Positions 1 to 9,244 of a stretch of DNA of 64,000 bases are shown here, one piece after another. The stretch's first letter is position 1, and the number at the start of each line of letters is the position of its first letter. Where the stretch lies: positions 248,504 through 312,503 of the forward strand of contig NZ_FRCM01000003.1 of the NCBI RefSeq assembly GCF_900142915.1. The letters run 5' to 3'. The position numbers and the translations under genes were made by a program. This DNA is from Mucilaginibacter sp. OK098. Its GTDB lineage: Bacteria > Bacteroidota > Bacteroidia > Sphingobacteriales > Sphingobacteriaceae. A model generated the notes under the pieces. That model searched no databases. It saw nothing but the letters and a program-made list of their open reading frames with translations, and had not been told where the DNA came from.

Positions 1-2
1 CA

Positions 3-1325
3 ACTGAACAAATAGACCCGGCCTGGCTCGCCCGTGTGCAGCAGGTTGTGCAATACTGCGTTAATGATGGTATGTATGTGATATTAAATATACATTGGGA
101 CAACGGATGGTTGCAAAGCAATGATACGGTCACCGCGCAGGCTGCAACTAATGCCAAACAAAAGGCACTTTGGGAGCAAATTGCAACGCAAATGCGTGGT
201 TTTGACGAACACCTGCTTTTTGCCAGCACGAACGAACCCGGTGGAACCACTGCCGCCGCAATGAGCGTTCTGCTTTCTTATCATCAAACTTTTATCAACG
301 CGGTGAGGTCAACCGGCGGCCACAATAGTTACAGAACTTTGGTTATCCAGGGCCCCAACGGAGCTGATATTGTAGCGACAAACAACCTGATGAACACGAT
401 GCCCACAGATCCGGCATCCAATCGTTTGATGGTGGAAGTCCATAACTACACTCCCTACAACTTCTGTTTGATGGGCTCGGACCAATCTTGGGGCAATGTG
501 TTTTATTATTGGGGCTCGGGATATCATACCACTTTCGATGTTGCGCACAATCCTACCTGGGGCGAGGAATCGACCCTTAGCAGCTATTTTCAAATGATGA
601 AAACAAAGTTTGTTAACAATGGCATCCCGGTGGTAATGGGCGAATTTTCAGTACAGGGTCAGAATCTTACAGGAGATTATTTAAATTACAACGTTGCTTC
701 AAGGGCGTATTGGTATAATTACAATATGCACCAGGCATTGGCAAACGGGATGCTTCCTTTTCTGTGGGACACCGGTTCGATCATTAACAGGTCGACTTAC
801 GCTATACAAGATCAAAAACAGTTAGCGGCCCTTATACAAGGAACGCAAACTGCTTCCTCCCCTGGAATTCAGGTTGGTTCTGTTTACCAAATTATCAACA
901 GGTACAGCTTTAAGCCTTTAGAGATTGCCGGGTGGGGCAATGCTAATGGATCGTTGGCAGATCAATGGGATTATTTAGCCGGACAAAATCAGCAATTTAA
1001 AGTGCAGAGCACAGGAAATGGCAGCTACCTGTTAACGCCTATGCATGCTTCGGCGGAGTGTTTGGAAGTATATGGGTGGAATGGCGCTAACGGCGGTACC
1101 GTGGATATTTGGTCTTACTCAGGAACAGGCGGGAATAATCAAAAATGGCTAATTCAGGCAACCGACAATGGATACTATAAGATTATCAATGTAAATAGCG
1201 GAAAAGCACTGGAAGTTACTTTAGGAACAAATGATCCACCAACTCCACTCAGAAATGGCGCTAAGGTTGATCAATATGATTATAACGGCGGCAAAAATCA
1301 GCAATGGGGATTTGTAAAAATATAG
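3..1325 (+). CDS. GH5 endo-glucanase with C-terminal ricin-type lectin domain (5' end outside window)
   Basis: The frame is already open at base 3 (TEQIDPAWLARVQQVVQYC), so the start, signal peptide and first part of the TIM barrel lie upstream. The visible part matches the BACON-GH5 protein at 15363 almost motif for motif. It has the acid/base Glu in ASTNEPGG and the nucleophile Glu in VVMGEFSV. The last ~150 residues hold three Q-x-W/F repeats (NQQFKVQ, NQKWLIQ, NQQWGFV) of a ricin-type beta-trefoil, probably a carbohydrate-binding module. A secreted endo-xyloglucanase or endoglucanase (GH5_4-like) is likely; the subfamily is inferred from the xyloglucan context. Confidence 0.85.
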   Translation, partial: TEQIDPAWLARVQQVVQYCVNDGMYVILNIHWDNGWLQSNDTVTAQAATNAKQKALWEQIATQMRGFDEHLLFASTNEPGGTTAAAMSVLLSYHQTFINAVRSTGGHNSYRTLVIQGPNGADIVATNNLMNTMPTDPASNRLMVEVHNYTPYNFCLMGSDQSWGNVFYYWGSGYHTTFDVAHNPTWGEESTLSSYFQMMKTKFVNNGIPVVMGEFSVQGQNLTGDYLNYNVASRAYWYNYNMHQALANGMLPFLWDTGSIINRSTYAIQDQKQLAALIQGTQTASSPGIQVGSVYQIINRYSFKPLEIAGWGNANGSLADQWDYLAGQNQQFKVQSTGNGSYLLTPMHASAECLEVYGWNGANGGTVDIWSYSGTGGNNQKWLIQATDNGYYKIINVNSGKALEVTLGTNDPPTPLRNGAKVDQYDYNGGKNQQWGFVKI

Positions 1326-1788
1326 AGCAGAATAGAAGTAGATTAATCTAGTTAGATACAATCCCACAAAATCTCTAGTGCCTTACTTAAGTAAGATGTT
1401 AGAGGTTTGTTTATGCTACATGCTGATGATTATTTGAGTCAGTTGAACAAAGTTAAGGGACTTACAGCAATGCCTTAAAACAACGGAGTAACGGTACATA
1501 TAAAAATTAGTCTGAAAATAATAAGAACGATTTTTATCAAATTGAACATTTCGTACTCTATTTTATGACTTTTGTACCCCCTCTTCCATTTTCCTCCTCT
1601 ATACTTTTATCGCCGAATCAATAAACCTAAGACGGTATTAAAAATATTAGCAGCTCAAATTTACCTGTACCGGGACGGTTTGGGATGCTGGCTTTTAAAC
1701 AGCGCTTGTTTTTATTATTTATCATTTCGCTTTGCGAAAAATGACATATAGCCAATAAAATAAATAAACCGGGAATAACCCTGTATTC
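1326..1788. promoter_or_regulatory. Intergenic region before GH31 with a degenerate copy of the locus promoter box
   Basis: No gene is supported here. At about 1544-1615 the sequence AACATTTCGTACTCTATTTT followed by a CCCCCTCTTCC stretch resembles the ACATTTGGTCTATnTTTT box seen before SusC-1, GH3 and SusC-2. The match is clearly weaker, and the TTATTTTTTGAC element downstream in the other copies is missing. A small hairpin, TCATTTCGC-ttt-GCGAAAAATGA, lies near 1722-1745. A 21-codon open frame at 1413-1478 has no recognisable product and is not called. Confidence 0.4.
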
Positions 1789-4167
1789 ATGATAAACACA
1801 AAAGTTATGTTAAATTCTGCGTTGTTCAAAATAATGACAGCCGTTCTATTGCTCTTAATTATGACAATACCTGCTGCTAACGCCTCCGTTATATCTTATA
1901 AAAAAGAGGCTAACGGGCTTTTATTTACATTAGATAAAGGCCTTATGAAGGTTGCCATTTGCAGGGACGATATCATCGAAGTAAAATATACTATTTTCAA
2001 CGACTTCGCCAACAAGCCCTCACTAATCGTAAACGCAAAATGGAGTTTTCCGTCGTTTAAGGTTTCAGAAGACAAGAACCGGGTTACCATCATAACCGCG
2101 AAGTTGAAAGTAATAATAAACAAGGCCACTAACAATGTTAGCTATGAAGACCTTCACGGTAAAGAGATCGCTTCCGAAGACAATAAAAGCATTACTCCGG
2201 CCACCATTGCCGGGATAAGCACCTACAATATAAGCACCCAATTCAATTCACCAAAGGACGAGGCGTTTTTCGGCCTGGGTTCGCACCCTACCGACACGGG
2301 TTCTATCAACTATAAAGGCAGAAACCAGGATATGGCGATAAAATATATGACAGGTGCCGTACCTGTATTGCTATCCACCAGGGGCTATGGTTTAATGTGG
2401 GACAACTATTCGGCATCCAATTTTTATGGCGGCGAAGGAAATAATACCAAATTTAAATATGTATCCGAAAGCGGCAGGCAAGCTGATTATTATTTTTTCT
2501 ATGGCCCCGGTTTCGATCAGATCATCAATCTTTACCGCACCGCTACCGGCAAAGCCCCCATGTTCGGTAAATGGGCATTCGGCTTGTTCCAGTCACAGAA
2601 CAGGTATATGAGCCAGGATGAAATACTTTCGGTAAAGGATGGGTACCGCAATAATCACATCCCGGTAGATGTTATCGTGCAGGATTGGTATTATTGGGAC
2701 CCATTCCCGATCGGCTCCCATATAATGAACCCGAGCCGTTATCCCAGCCCCAAAAACCTGCTGGATGAATTGCACAAGGCCAATATTCACGGGATGATAT
2801 CCATCTGGCCTGTATTTGGTAAAGGAACAAAAGACTTTGATACCCTGAAAAAAATGGGCGGATTAACAAGTATTACCTGGGATAATGTTGTCAGCCATAC
2901 CTTTGATACCTACTATGATGCACACAATCCAAAAGCCCGTGAATTATACTGGGACATGGCGCGCGACAGCCTGGTTAAAAGATATGGTTGGGATGCATGG
3001 TGGGTTGATCAATGTGAGCCGGACAACGGCCTGTTATTGGACGAACGCAGGAAAGCCGACTTTTGGACTGGTAAGGGGATTGATTATTTTAACACCTATT
3101 CGCTGGAGCATTCTACCGGCATCTAGCAGGGTTGGCGGCGGGATATTCCTAATAAAAGAGGCTTTTTTCTGCTCAGGCAGACCTTTGCCGGCGAGCAGCG
3201 AAATGCTGCGGTGATATGGACATCAGATATTTCCTGCTCGTTTGACGCGTTAAAAAGCCAGGTACCGCAAGGCATCAATACCTGTGTATCCGGCATTCCT
3301 TACTGGACCTCGGATATAGGCGGATTCCAGTACAACTGGACCATTCCAGATTGGTCGAAACCCGAATTCAGGGAACTGTTTACCCGCTGGTTCCAGTTCG
3401 GTGCATTTTGTCCCATTATGCGCATCCACGGCAATGGTGAACGGGCGATATTTTCAAAGAACTGGGACGAAAATACACGGGCAATCCTTTTAAAATACGA
3501 CAAATTGCGTTATCGCCTGTTGCCTTATATCTATTCGCTTGCCGGAAAAGTTACCTCAGACAATTACACCATGATGCGTTCTCTGGCATTTGATTTTAGG
3601 AATGACACCAACGTTTATAAAATACCTGACCAGTATATGTTTGGCCCTGCATTTTTAGTTAACCCGGTAACCGCCAAAGGCAAAGCAGGAAGAAAAGTTT
3701 ATTTACCCGGATCGGACCTATGGTATGATTTCTGGACTGGTGAAAAGACCGGCGGCGGCAAAACAATTAATGCAGCTGCGCCGATAGACCAAATGCCAAT
3801 ATACGTGCGTGCAGGTTCCATCGTCCCTATGGGCCCCGAAGTGGAGTATGCTACCCAAAAAACCAATAAGGTTATTGAACTGCGGATCTATCCGGGTGCT
3901 GATGGCCGGTTTACCTTTTATGAAGACGAGAATGATAATTATAACTATGAGAAAGGGCAATATGCCAATTTTACGTTTGCCTGGAATGACAAACAGAAAG
4001 AACTAAGTATATCAGGTACCAAAGGCAATTTTCCTGGTATGTTAAAGCAGCATACCTTCAATATTATTATGGTCCACGGCAAACATGGTTCAAGCTCAAT
4101 CGCAACGACTAATGCTGACGAAACGGTTAAATACAACGGTAAAGCAATGGTAGTGAGATTGCGGTGA
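1789..4167 (+). pseudogene. GH31 alpha-xylosidase interrupted by one in-frame TAG codon
   Basis: A 793-codon frame, typical in length for GH31, reads without a shift from ATG 1789 to TGA 4165-4167 except for TAG at 3124-3126 (codon 446). Homology continues directly across it: STGI, stop, QGWRRDIPNKRGFF, then IWTSDISCSFDALK. A Tyr is expected at this position, so one base change from TAT or TAC explains it. The N-terminus carries a signal peptide. The nucleophile Asp in AWWVDQCEPD lies before the stop, and the acid/base Asp in YWTSDIGGF lies after it. The truncated 445-residue product would therefore lack half the active site. The family removes alpha-1,6-xylose from xyloglucan oligosaccharides. 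Readthrough or a sequencing error are the alternatives to a true pseudogene. Confidence 0.85.
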
Positions 4168-4463
4168 ATGGCGTTTCGCAATGTCCCGGCTGTTCAGTTG
4201 CAGCATCGTATAATGTAATAAAGGATAGTCTTTAGTTGATGAAACCCTTAATTTATTTGATAAACAACGGGTTGATGCGTTCCGGGGTGAGATACGGGGC
4301 GCATTATTTGTTAATAAACTAGCTATTAATCCGGGGCATGAATTAAAAAACATCCGTTTTTATTAATTCACAAATTGTCTGTATATGCGGCATTTATATT
4401 ATCTTAGTATACGCCTTAAAAAGTTAATCTGTTGCCTTTGGGCTTTTTTTCAAATGATACTCG
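4168..4463. other. Short intergenic region between GH31 and the HTCS
   Basis: No terminator or conserved promoter box is evident. One open stretch without an ATG, 4232-4366, reads LVDETLNLFDKQRVDAFRGE onward to a TAA and has protein-like composition. It might be the tail of a lost gene, but I do not recognise a family. Confidence 0.25.
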
Positions 4464-7400
4464 ATGCGCGTAAAATTTTTTTTTCTTGTTGGGGTTGCAC
4501 TAATTTTTGCATGTAATAGCACTTTGGGGCAAAGCAGCCAGTACCGGTTTTCGCACCTGGATATCACCAACGGTCTGTCACACAACCAGGTAAATAGCAT
4601 ATTTAAAGATTCGCAGGGCTTTATGTGGTTTGGCACAGCGTCGGGCCTTAACCGGTATGACGGTTATAATTTTAAAGTGTTTAAGCATGATGCCAGTAAT
4701 AAAAGGTCTATTAATGATGATTTTGTTTACAAAATTTTTGAAGGTCCCGGTAAAAAGTTATGGATATCAACGCGGGGCGGGTATTGTTTTTATGATCCGG
4801 AAACGGAACAGTTTAACAGTGATATGCAGCCGTTGCTTCGGTCTTTAAAGCTTCCTGGTTATCCCCTTGTTTCTAAAATAGTGAGGTCTGGCTCAGCGGA
4901 CTTTTGGTTTTTGATCCCGGACTCCGGTATTTACAGATACAGTTTTTTAACCGGACAGACCAAGCGTTATTATCATAGCATTCATTCAACACCATCATTA
5001 TACTCAAGTTCCATCGCGGATATCACCGTTGATGGCAAAGGCAATACATGGATAGTTTATAGTGATGGGATAGTTGAGATGTTTGATAATAGACTTAATA
5101 AAATTAGCTATCAGACTGATGTTTTTAGTAAGGCAACCCACAATAAAAACGGAAATTATTCCCTAACAATTGATCGGGATAATGATTTATGGCTTTACGA
5201 ATCATACGTTGAATCAGGTGTGTTTTATTACAAACCGTCAACCGGGGTTTTCAGACACATTGATAAGGAATCAGCTGGGGTAAAATTAAAAGCAAACGTC
5301 ATCAATAATATTATTCAAGCCGATGACGGCTTGATATGGATTGCCACCGACCACGGAGGCATCTGTGTATTGGATAAAAAGAATTTCACCGTCGCTTACC
5401 TGCTAAACCGCGAAGAAGACCCCACATCGTTAAAGCAAAACAGCCTGTTTCTGTATAAGGATAACCTGGGGATTATTTGGGCGGGTACTTTTAAAAAAGG
5501 AATAAGTTATTATCATAAAAATATCATCAGGTTCCCCCTTTACAGGCATCTTGCCTCGGATCCCGGTAGTTTGAGTTTTAACGATGTAGATAAATTTGCA
5601 GAAGACCAGCAAGGGAATTTATGGATTGGCACCAATGGGGGCGGCCTGATTTACTTTAACCGAAAAAACGGCAAGTTTACACAGTATAAATACGATCCTG
5701 CAAACCCAAATAGCCTGAGTAATGATATTATTGTTAGCCTTTGTATTGACCATGAGCAAAAATTATGGATAGGCACTTATTTTGGCGGTCTGGATAGTTT
5801 TGATGGAGCCACATTTACCCATTACAAACACGATGATAAATTAACTACCAGTGTTGCTGACAACAGGATATGGAGCATCATAGAAGATTCATCGCACCGC
5901 TTGTGGATAGGAACGTTTGCTGGAGGTCTTCAAATTTTTGACCGCTCAAAAAAAATATTTTATCACCCGTATAAACAGACCGATATCAGGTGTTCGATGA
6001 TAGGCGCACTGTTCGAGGATAAGTTCGGCAATATTTGGACAGGTGGATACCTGGGTGTGGACGTAATACTAAAAAACGAGAAAAAAGTAATTCATTACGT
6101 CTCAAATGGCAGCGGCATAAATAGTTTAGTCGATAATACCATAAATAGTATTAACGAAGATAGCCGCGGGTTGATTTGGTTAGCCACATCAGGCGGAATA
6201 AGCATTCTGAACCCTAAGACAAACACTTTTACCTCGCTAACAACAAAAAACGGGCTCCCGGCAAATTCAATATCGAATACCCTTGAGGATAATAAAGGAG
6301 CCATGTGGTTAAGCTCCTCAAACGGCTTAAGCCGTATCTCTTTAAATCCAAAGGCTAATACTTTTAACTTTCACATCGAAAATTTTGATGAAATGGCCGG
6401 TCTGCAGGGCCGCGAATTTAATATAAATTCCGCTTTAAAGACACGCAAGGGCGAGCTGATATTTGGGGGCGGTGATGGGTTTAATATGTTCGATCCGGCA
6501 AGCTTAGAACCCAACACGAATAAACCTCAATTAATATTTACTGATTTTCAGTTGTTCAATAAAAGTATAACAGCTAATGAGGCAGTTGATGGCCACGTAG
6601 TACTCACAAAAGCTATATCGGTTACACGCCAAATTACACTCAATCACAGCGAAAATGTATTTTCCATAGAGTTTGCCGCTCTTGATTTTCTTAATCCCGG
6701 TAAAGTACAACATCAGTATACGCTGGAGGGTTTCGACAAAGGATGGGTAAACGCAGACAATAGAACCCGGAAAGCTAACTATACTAACCTGGACCAGGGC
6801 GACTATGTGTTTAAAGTACGGGCTTCAAATTCAGAGGGAGTGTGGAACCCGGATTATATTTCGTTAAGAATCAAAATACTGCCTCCATTTTGGAAATCGA
6901 CCTTTGCTTATATTATTTACCTGGCACTTGTTATTGGCATTCTGTTGTTTATCCGACAGCGGGGAATCCAAAAAATAAGAAGGGGATTTGCGGCTGAAAA
7001 GGAAAAAGAAGAAGCGAAATTATTACTTGAACAGGAGCGCCAGGAGGTTAAGCGGATGCAAGAGCTCGACCAACTGAAAATTAAATTTTTGACGAATGTG
7101 AGCCACGAGTTTAGAACGCCGCTGTCATTGATTATGGCGCCGGTTGACAAAATGCTTCCCCGTGCTGACCAGGAGCAAAAACAGCAGCTCAATATGATAG
7201 GAAAAAATGCCAGGCGGTTGTTAAACCTGGTAAATCAGTTGCTTGATTTCCGTAAGATGGAGGTTCAGGAGTTAAAGCTGCATAGGAAGCCGGGGGATAT
7301 TGTGAAGTTTATCGGAGAGATAAGCTTGTCGTTTACAGATATTGCAGATGAAAAACAGATTGACTTCATATTCGATACCACGGTTGATTCCTTGTTTACC

Positions 7401-8660
7401 AGTTTTGACCATGATAAGATAGAAAGGATTTTATTTAACCTGATATCGAACGCCTTTAAATTTACCCCGGCGGGTGGTCATGTTAGCGTGTTACTTAATG
7501 TATCGGAAAACCAGGGTAACAATGGCGTTTTACTTGAAATTAGAGTGATTGATACGGGTATTGGCATTCCATTTGAAAAACAAGATAAAATTTTCGAGCG
7601 ATTTTTTCAACATGATGTTCCTGAGTCAATAATTAACCAGGGAAGCGGCATCGGTCTGGCAATTACACGTGAGTTTGTGAAGATGCATGGAGGAGAAATA
7701 GCGGTTGAAAGTGAACCTGACCATGGCAGTTGTTTTATGTTCAAACTACCGCTTGTTATACATCAGCAACCTGAAACGGATCGATTGGTCAATAATGGTG
7801 CTGATGACGAGAAGCCGGACATCAATAGCTACAATGAAGATAGAAGTACACCCATCCAGCACCACACAACTAAAAAACCGGTGGTTCTCCTGATTGAGGA
7901 CAACGACGATTTTCGTTTTTACCTTAAGGATAATTTAAAGGATATATTTTTTATTATTGAAGCTTCGAACGGGAGAGATGGCTGGCAAAAGGCGCTTTCC
8001 CAACATCCGGATATTATAGTAAGTGATATTAGTATGCCTGAAATGACAGGTATTGAGCTTTGCAAAAAACTAAAAGGTGATAAGCGCACATCGCATATCC
8101 CCGTTGTCCTGTTAACAGCCTTAACTGGTGAGACCGAACAGTTAAAAGGTTTGGAAATTGGAGCTAATGATTATATGACAAAACCCTTCAATTTCGAGAT
8201 ACTTCTCTCAAAAATCAAGAACATACTTATTCTTCGGGATACCTATAAACGGACTTATAAAAAGCAAATAGATGTGCAATTGCAGGAAACTCCTTTACAA
8301 AATGAGGATGAGAAACTGTTACGGAGTATAGTTGAATATTTAGAACTCAATATATTAAATGAGAATCTGTCCGTCGAAGAATTAAGCCGCCAGATGAACA
8401 TGAGCCGGGGGTCGCTGTATAATAAAGTCTTGATGCTTACGGGTAAATCTCCTGTTGAATTTATCCGTTCCATAAGACTAAAAAAAGCGGTGTATTTGTT
8501 GGAGAATAGCCAGATGACCATAAGCCAGATATGCTACGAAGTCGGCTTTAACACCCCCAAATATTTTACAAAACTATTTAAGGATGAGTATAACATCCTT
8601 CCGTCAGCGTATAACAGTTCAATTCGCCAAAAGAAAAACTTAACCGGGAGTAAAGAATAA
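4464..8660 (+). CDS. Hybrid two-component system sensor/regulator (HTCS) of the xyloglucan locus
   Basis: This 1398-residue protein has the full HTCS order. After a signal peptide (to about residue 22) come two-component propeller repeats with many LWIGT/IWAGT motifs (about 30-650) and a Y_Y_Y domain (about 700-790). A transmembrane helix (about 800-820) and a short coiled coil follow. The HisKA domain has phospho-acceptor His881 in NVSHEFRTPL, followed by a HATPase with DTGIGIP and GSGIGLAI. The receiver domain has Asp1188 in VSDISMPEMTG, and an AraC-type helix-turn-helix ends the protein. The periplasmic propeller should bind an oligosaccharide and the AraC domain should activate the nearby susCD and enzyme genes. 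It lies between the GH31 gene and SusC-1. Confidence 0.95.
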   Translation: MRVKFFFLVGVALIFACNSTLGQSSQYRFSHLDITNGLSHNQVNSIFKDSQGFMWFGTASGLNRYDGYNFKVFKHDASNKRSINDDFVYKIFEGPGKKLWISTRGGYCFYDPETEQFNSDMQPLLRSLKLPGYPLVSKIVRSGSADFWFLIPDSGIYRYSFLTGQTKRYYHSIHSTPSLYSSSIADITVDGKGNTWIVYSDGIVEMFDNRLNKISYQTDVFSKATHNKNGNYSLTIDRDNDLWLYESYVESGVFYYKPSTGVFRHIDKESAGVKLKANVINNIIQADDGLIWIATDHGGICVLDKKNFTVAYLLNREEDPTSLKQNSLFLYKDNLGIIWAGTFKKGISYYHKNIIRFPLYRHLASDPGSLSFNDVDKFAEDQQGNLWIGTNGGGLIYFNRKNGKFTQYKYDPANPNSLSNDIIVSLCIDHEQKLWIGTYFGGLDSFDGATFTHYKHDDKLTTSVADNRIWSIIEDSSHRLWIGTFAGGLQIFDRSKKIFYHPYKQTDIRCSMIGALFEDKFGNIWTGGYLGVDVILKNEKKVIHYVSNGSGINSLVDNTINSINEDSRGLIWLATSGGISILNPKTNTFTSLTTKNGLPANSISNTLEDNKGAMWLSSSNGLSRISLNPKANTFNFHIENFDEMAGLQGREFNINSALKTRKGELIFGGGDGFNMFDPASLEPNTNKPQLIFTDFQLFNKSITANEAVDGHVVLTKAISVTRQITLNHSENVFSIEFAALDFLNPGKVQHQYTLEGFDKGWVNADNRTRKANYTNLDQGDYVFKVRASNSEGVWNPDYISLRIKILPPFWKSTFAYIIYLALVIGILLFIRQRGIQKIRRGFAAEKEKEEAKLLLEQERQEVKRMQELDQLKIKFLTNVSHEFRTPLSLIMAPVDKMLPRADQEQKQQLNMIGKNARRLLNLVNQLLDFRKMEVQELKLHRKPGDIVKFIGEISLSFTDIADEKQIDFIFDTTVDSLFTSFDHDKIERILFNLISNAFKFTPAGGHVSVLLNVSENQGNNGVLLEIRVIDTGIGIPFEKQDKIFERFFQHDVPESIINQGSGIGLAITREFVKMHGGEIAVESEPDHGSCFMFKLPLVIHQQPETDRLVNNGADDEKPDINSYNEDRSTPIQHHTTKKPVVLLIEDNDDFRFYLKDNLKDIFFIIEASNGRDGWQKALSQHPDIIVSDISMPEMTGIELCKKLKGDKRTSHIPVVLLTALTGETEQLKGLEIGANDYMTKPFNFEILLSKIKNILILRDTYKRTYKKQIDVQLQETPLQNEDEKLLRSIVEYLELNILNENLSVEELSRQMNMSRGSLYNKVLMLTGKSPVEFIRSIRLKKAVYLLENSQMTISQICYEVGFNTPKYFTKLFKDEYNILPSAYNSSIRQKKNLTGSKE

Positions 8661-9244
8661 CAACTTAATTATTTCGCGATTAGCCCCACCCTCACGAGTT
8701 CGGTTATTCAGGCTTGTTTGTTATAGCTCCTGAAAAAACATACAAACGGCAGCCTTTTCACGCGCAAACCCCAAAAAAAACGCAGGTAGCCAATTAAACA
8801 GTATAGCTTGTTGTTTATATGTGTGTAAATATCTCATTTATAGCAAGTTGAATTCCTTTAAACATTTGGTCTATATTTTTGCTCAACTCTGCCACCCCCG
8901 CGTTTGTAACTAACCATAGATTCGTTTCTTAAGAATAGCGGCTCAATGTGATATGTTAAATATCTGTCGGGCCTTATTCCCCAATTATAATAATAGACCA
9001 ACACGACTACTTTATTTTTTGAGACAATAAACAGGTTTTACCTGTGGCTAAAGTTTTTAATGGCAGTTCGGGCAGCGTATGCAAAAGAATTCCGGTAAAG
9101 TAGACTTTGGGTTGGTTTTGAACACGTGTTTATCACCTGCAATATTAAAACCAAAATAAATTATGAAGTAAAATTAAATCCAGAAAATCGCTAACCAAAA
9201 ACCAATGAACCAATTATTAAAAAACATTTAAATCCCTTTATAAG
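8661..9244 (+). promoter_or_regulatory. Promoter/leader of SusC-1 with conserved HTCS-type box (copy B)
   Basis: The conserved block runs from about 8861 to 9063. It opens with AACATTTGGTCTATATTTTT, then CAACTCTGCC and, about 20 bp on, TAACCATAG. TTATTTTTTGAG follows at 9012-9022, then an inverted repeat ACAGG-tttta-CCTGT and CTAAAGTTTTTAATGG. The same order and near-identical spacing recur before GH3 (17749) and SusC-2 (38425). The upstream box probably binds the HTCS AraC domain, and the AT-rich part is the core promoter; both roles are inferred. The leader to the ATG is about 180-200 nt. Confidence 0.65.

Noticed and set aside
1413..1478. 21-codon ATG frame in the leader before GH31
   Set aside because: Too short, no family likeness and no conserved counterpart in the other leaders.
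2885..3214. Possible frameshift joining the two GH31 parts
   Set aside because: Codon-by-codon reading shows both parts in the same frame with one TAG between; the other-frame ORF is a shadow.
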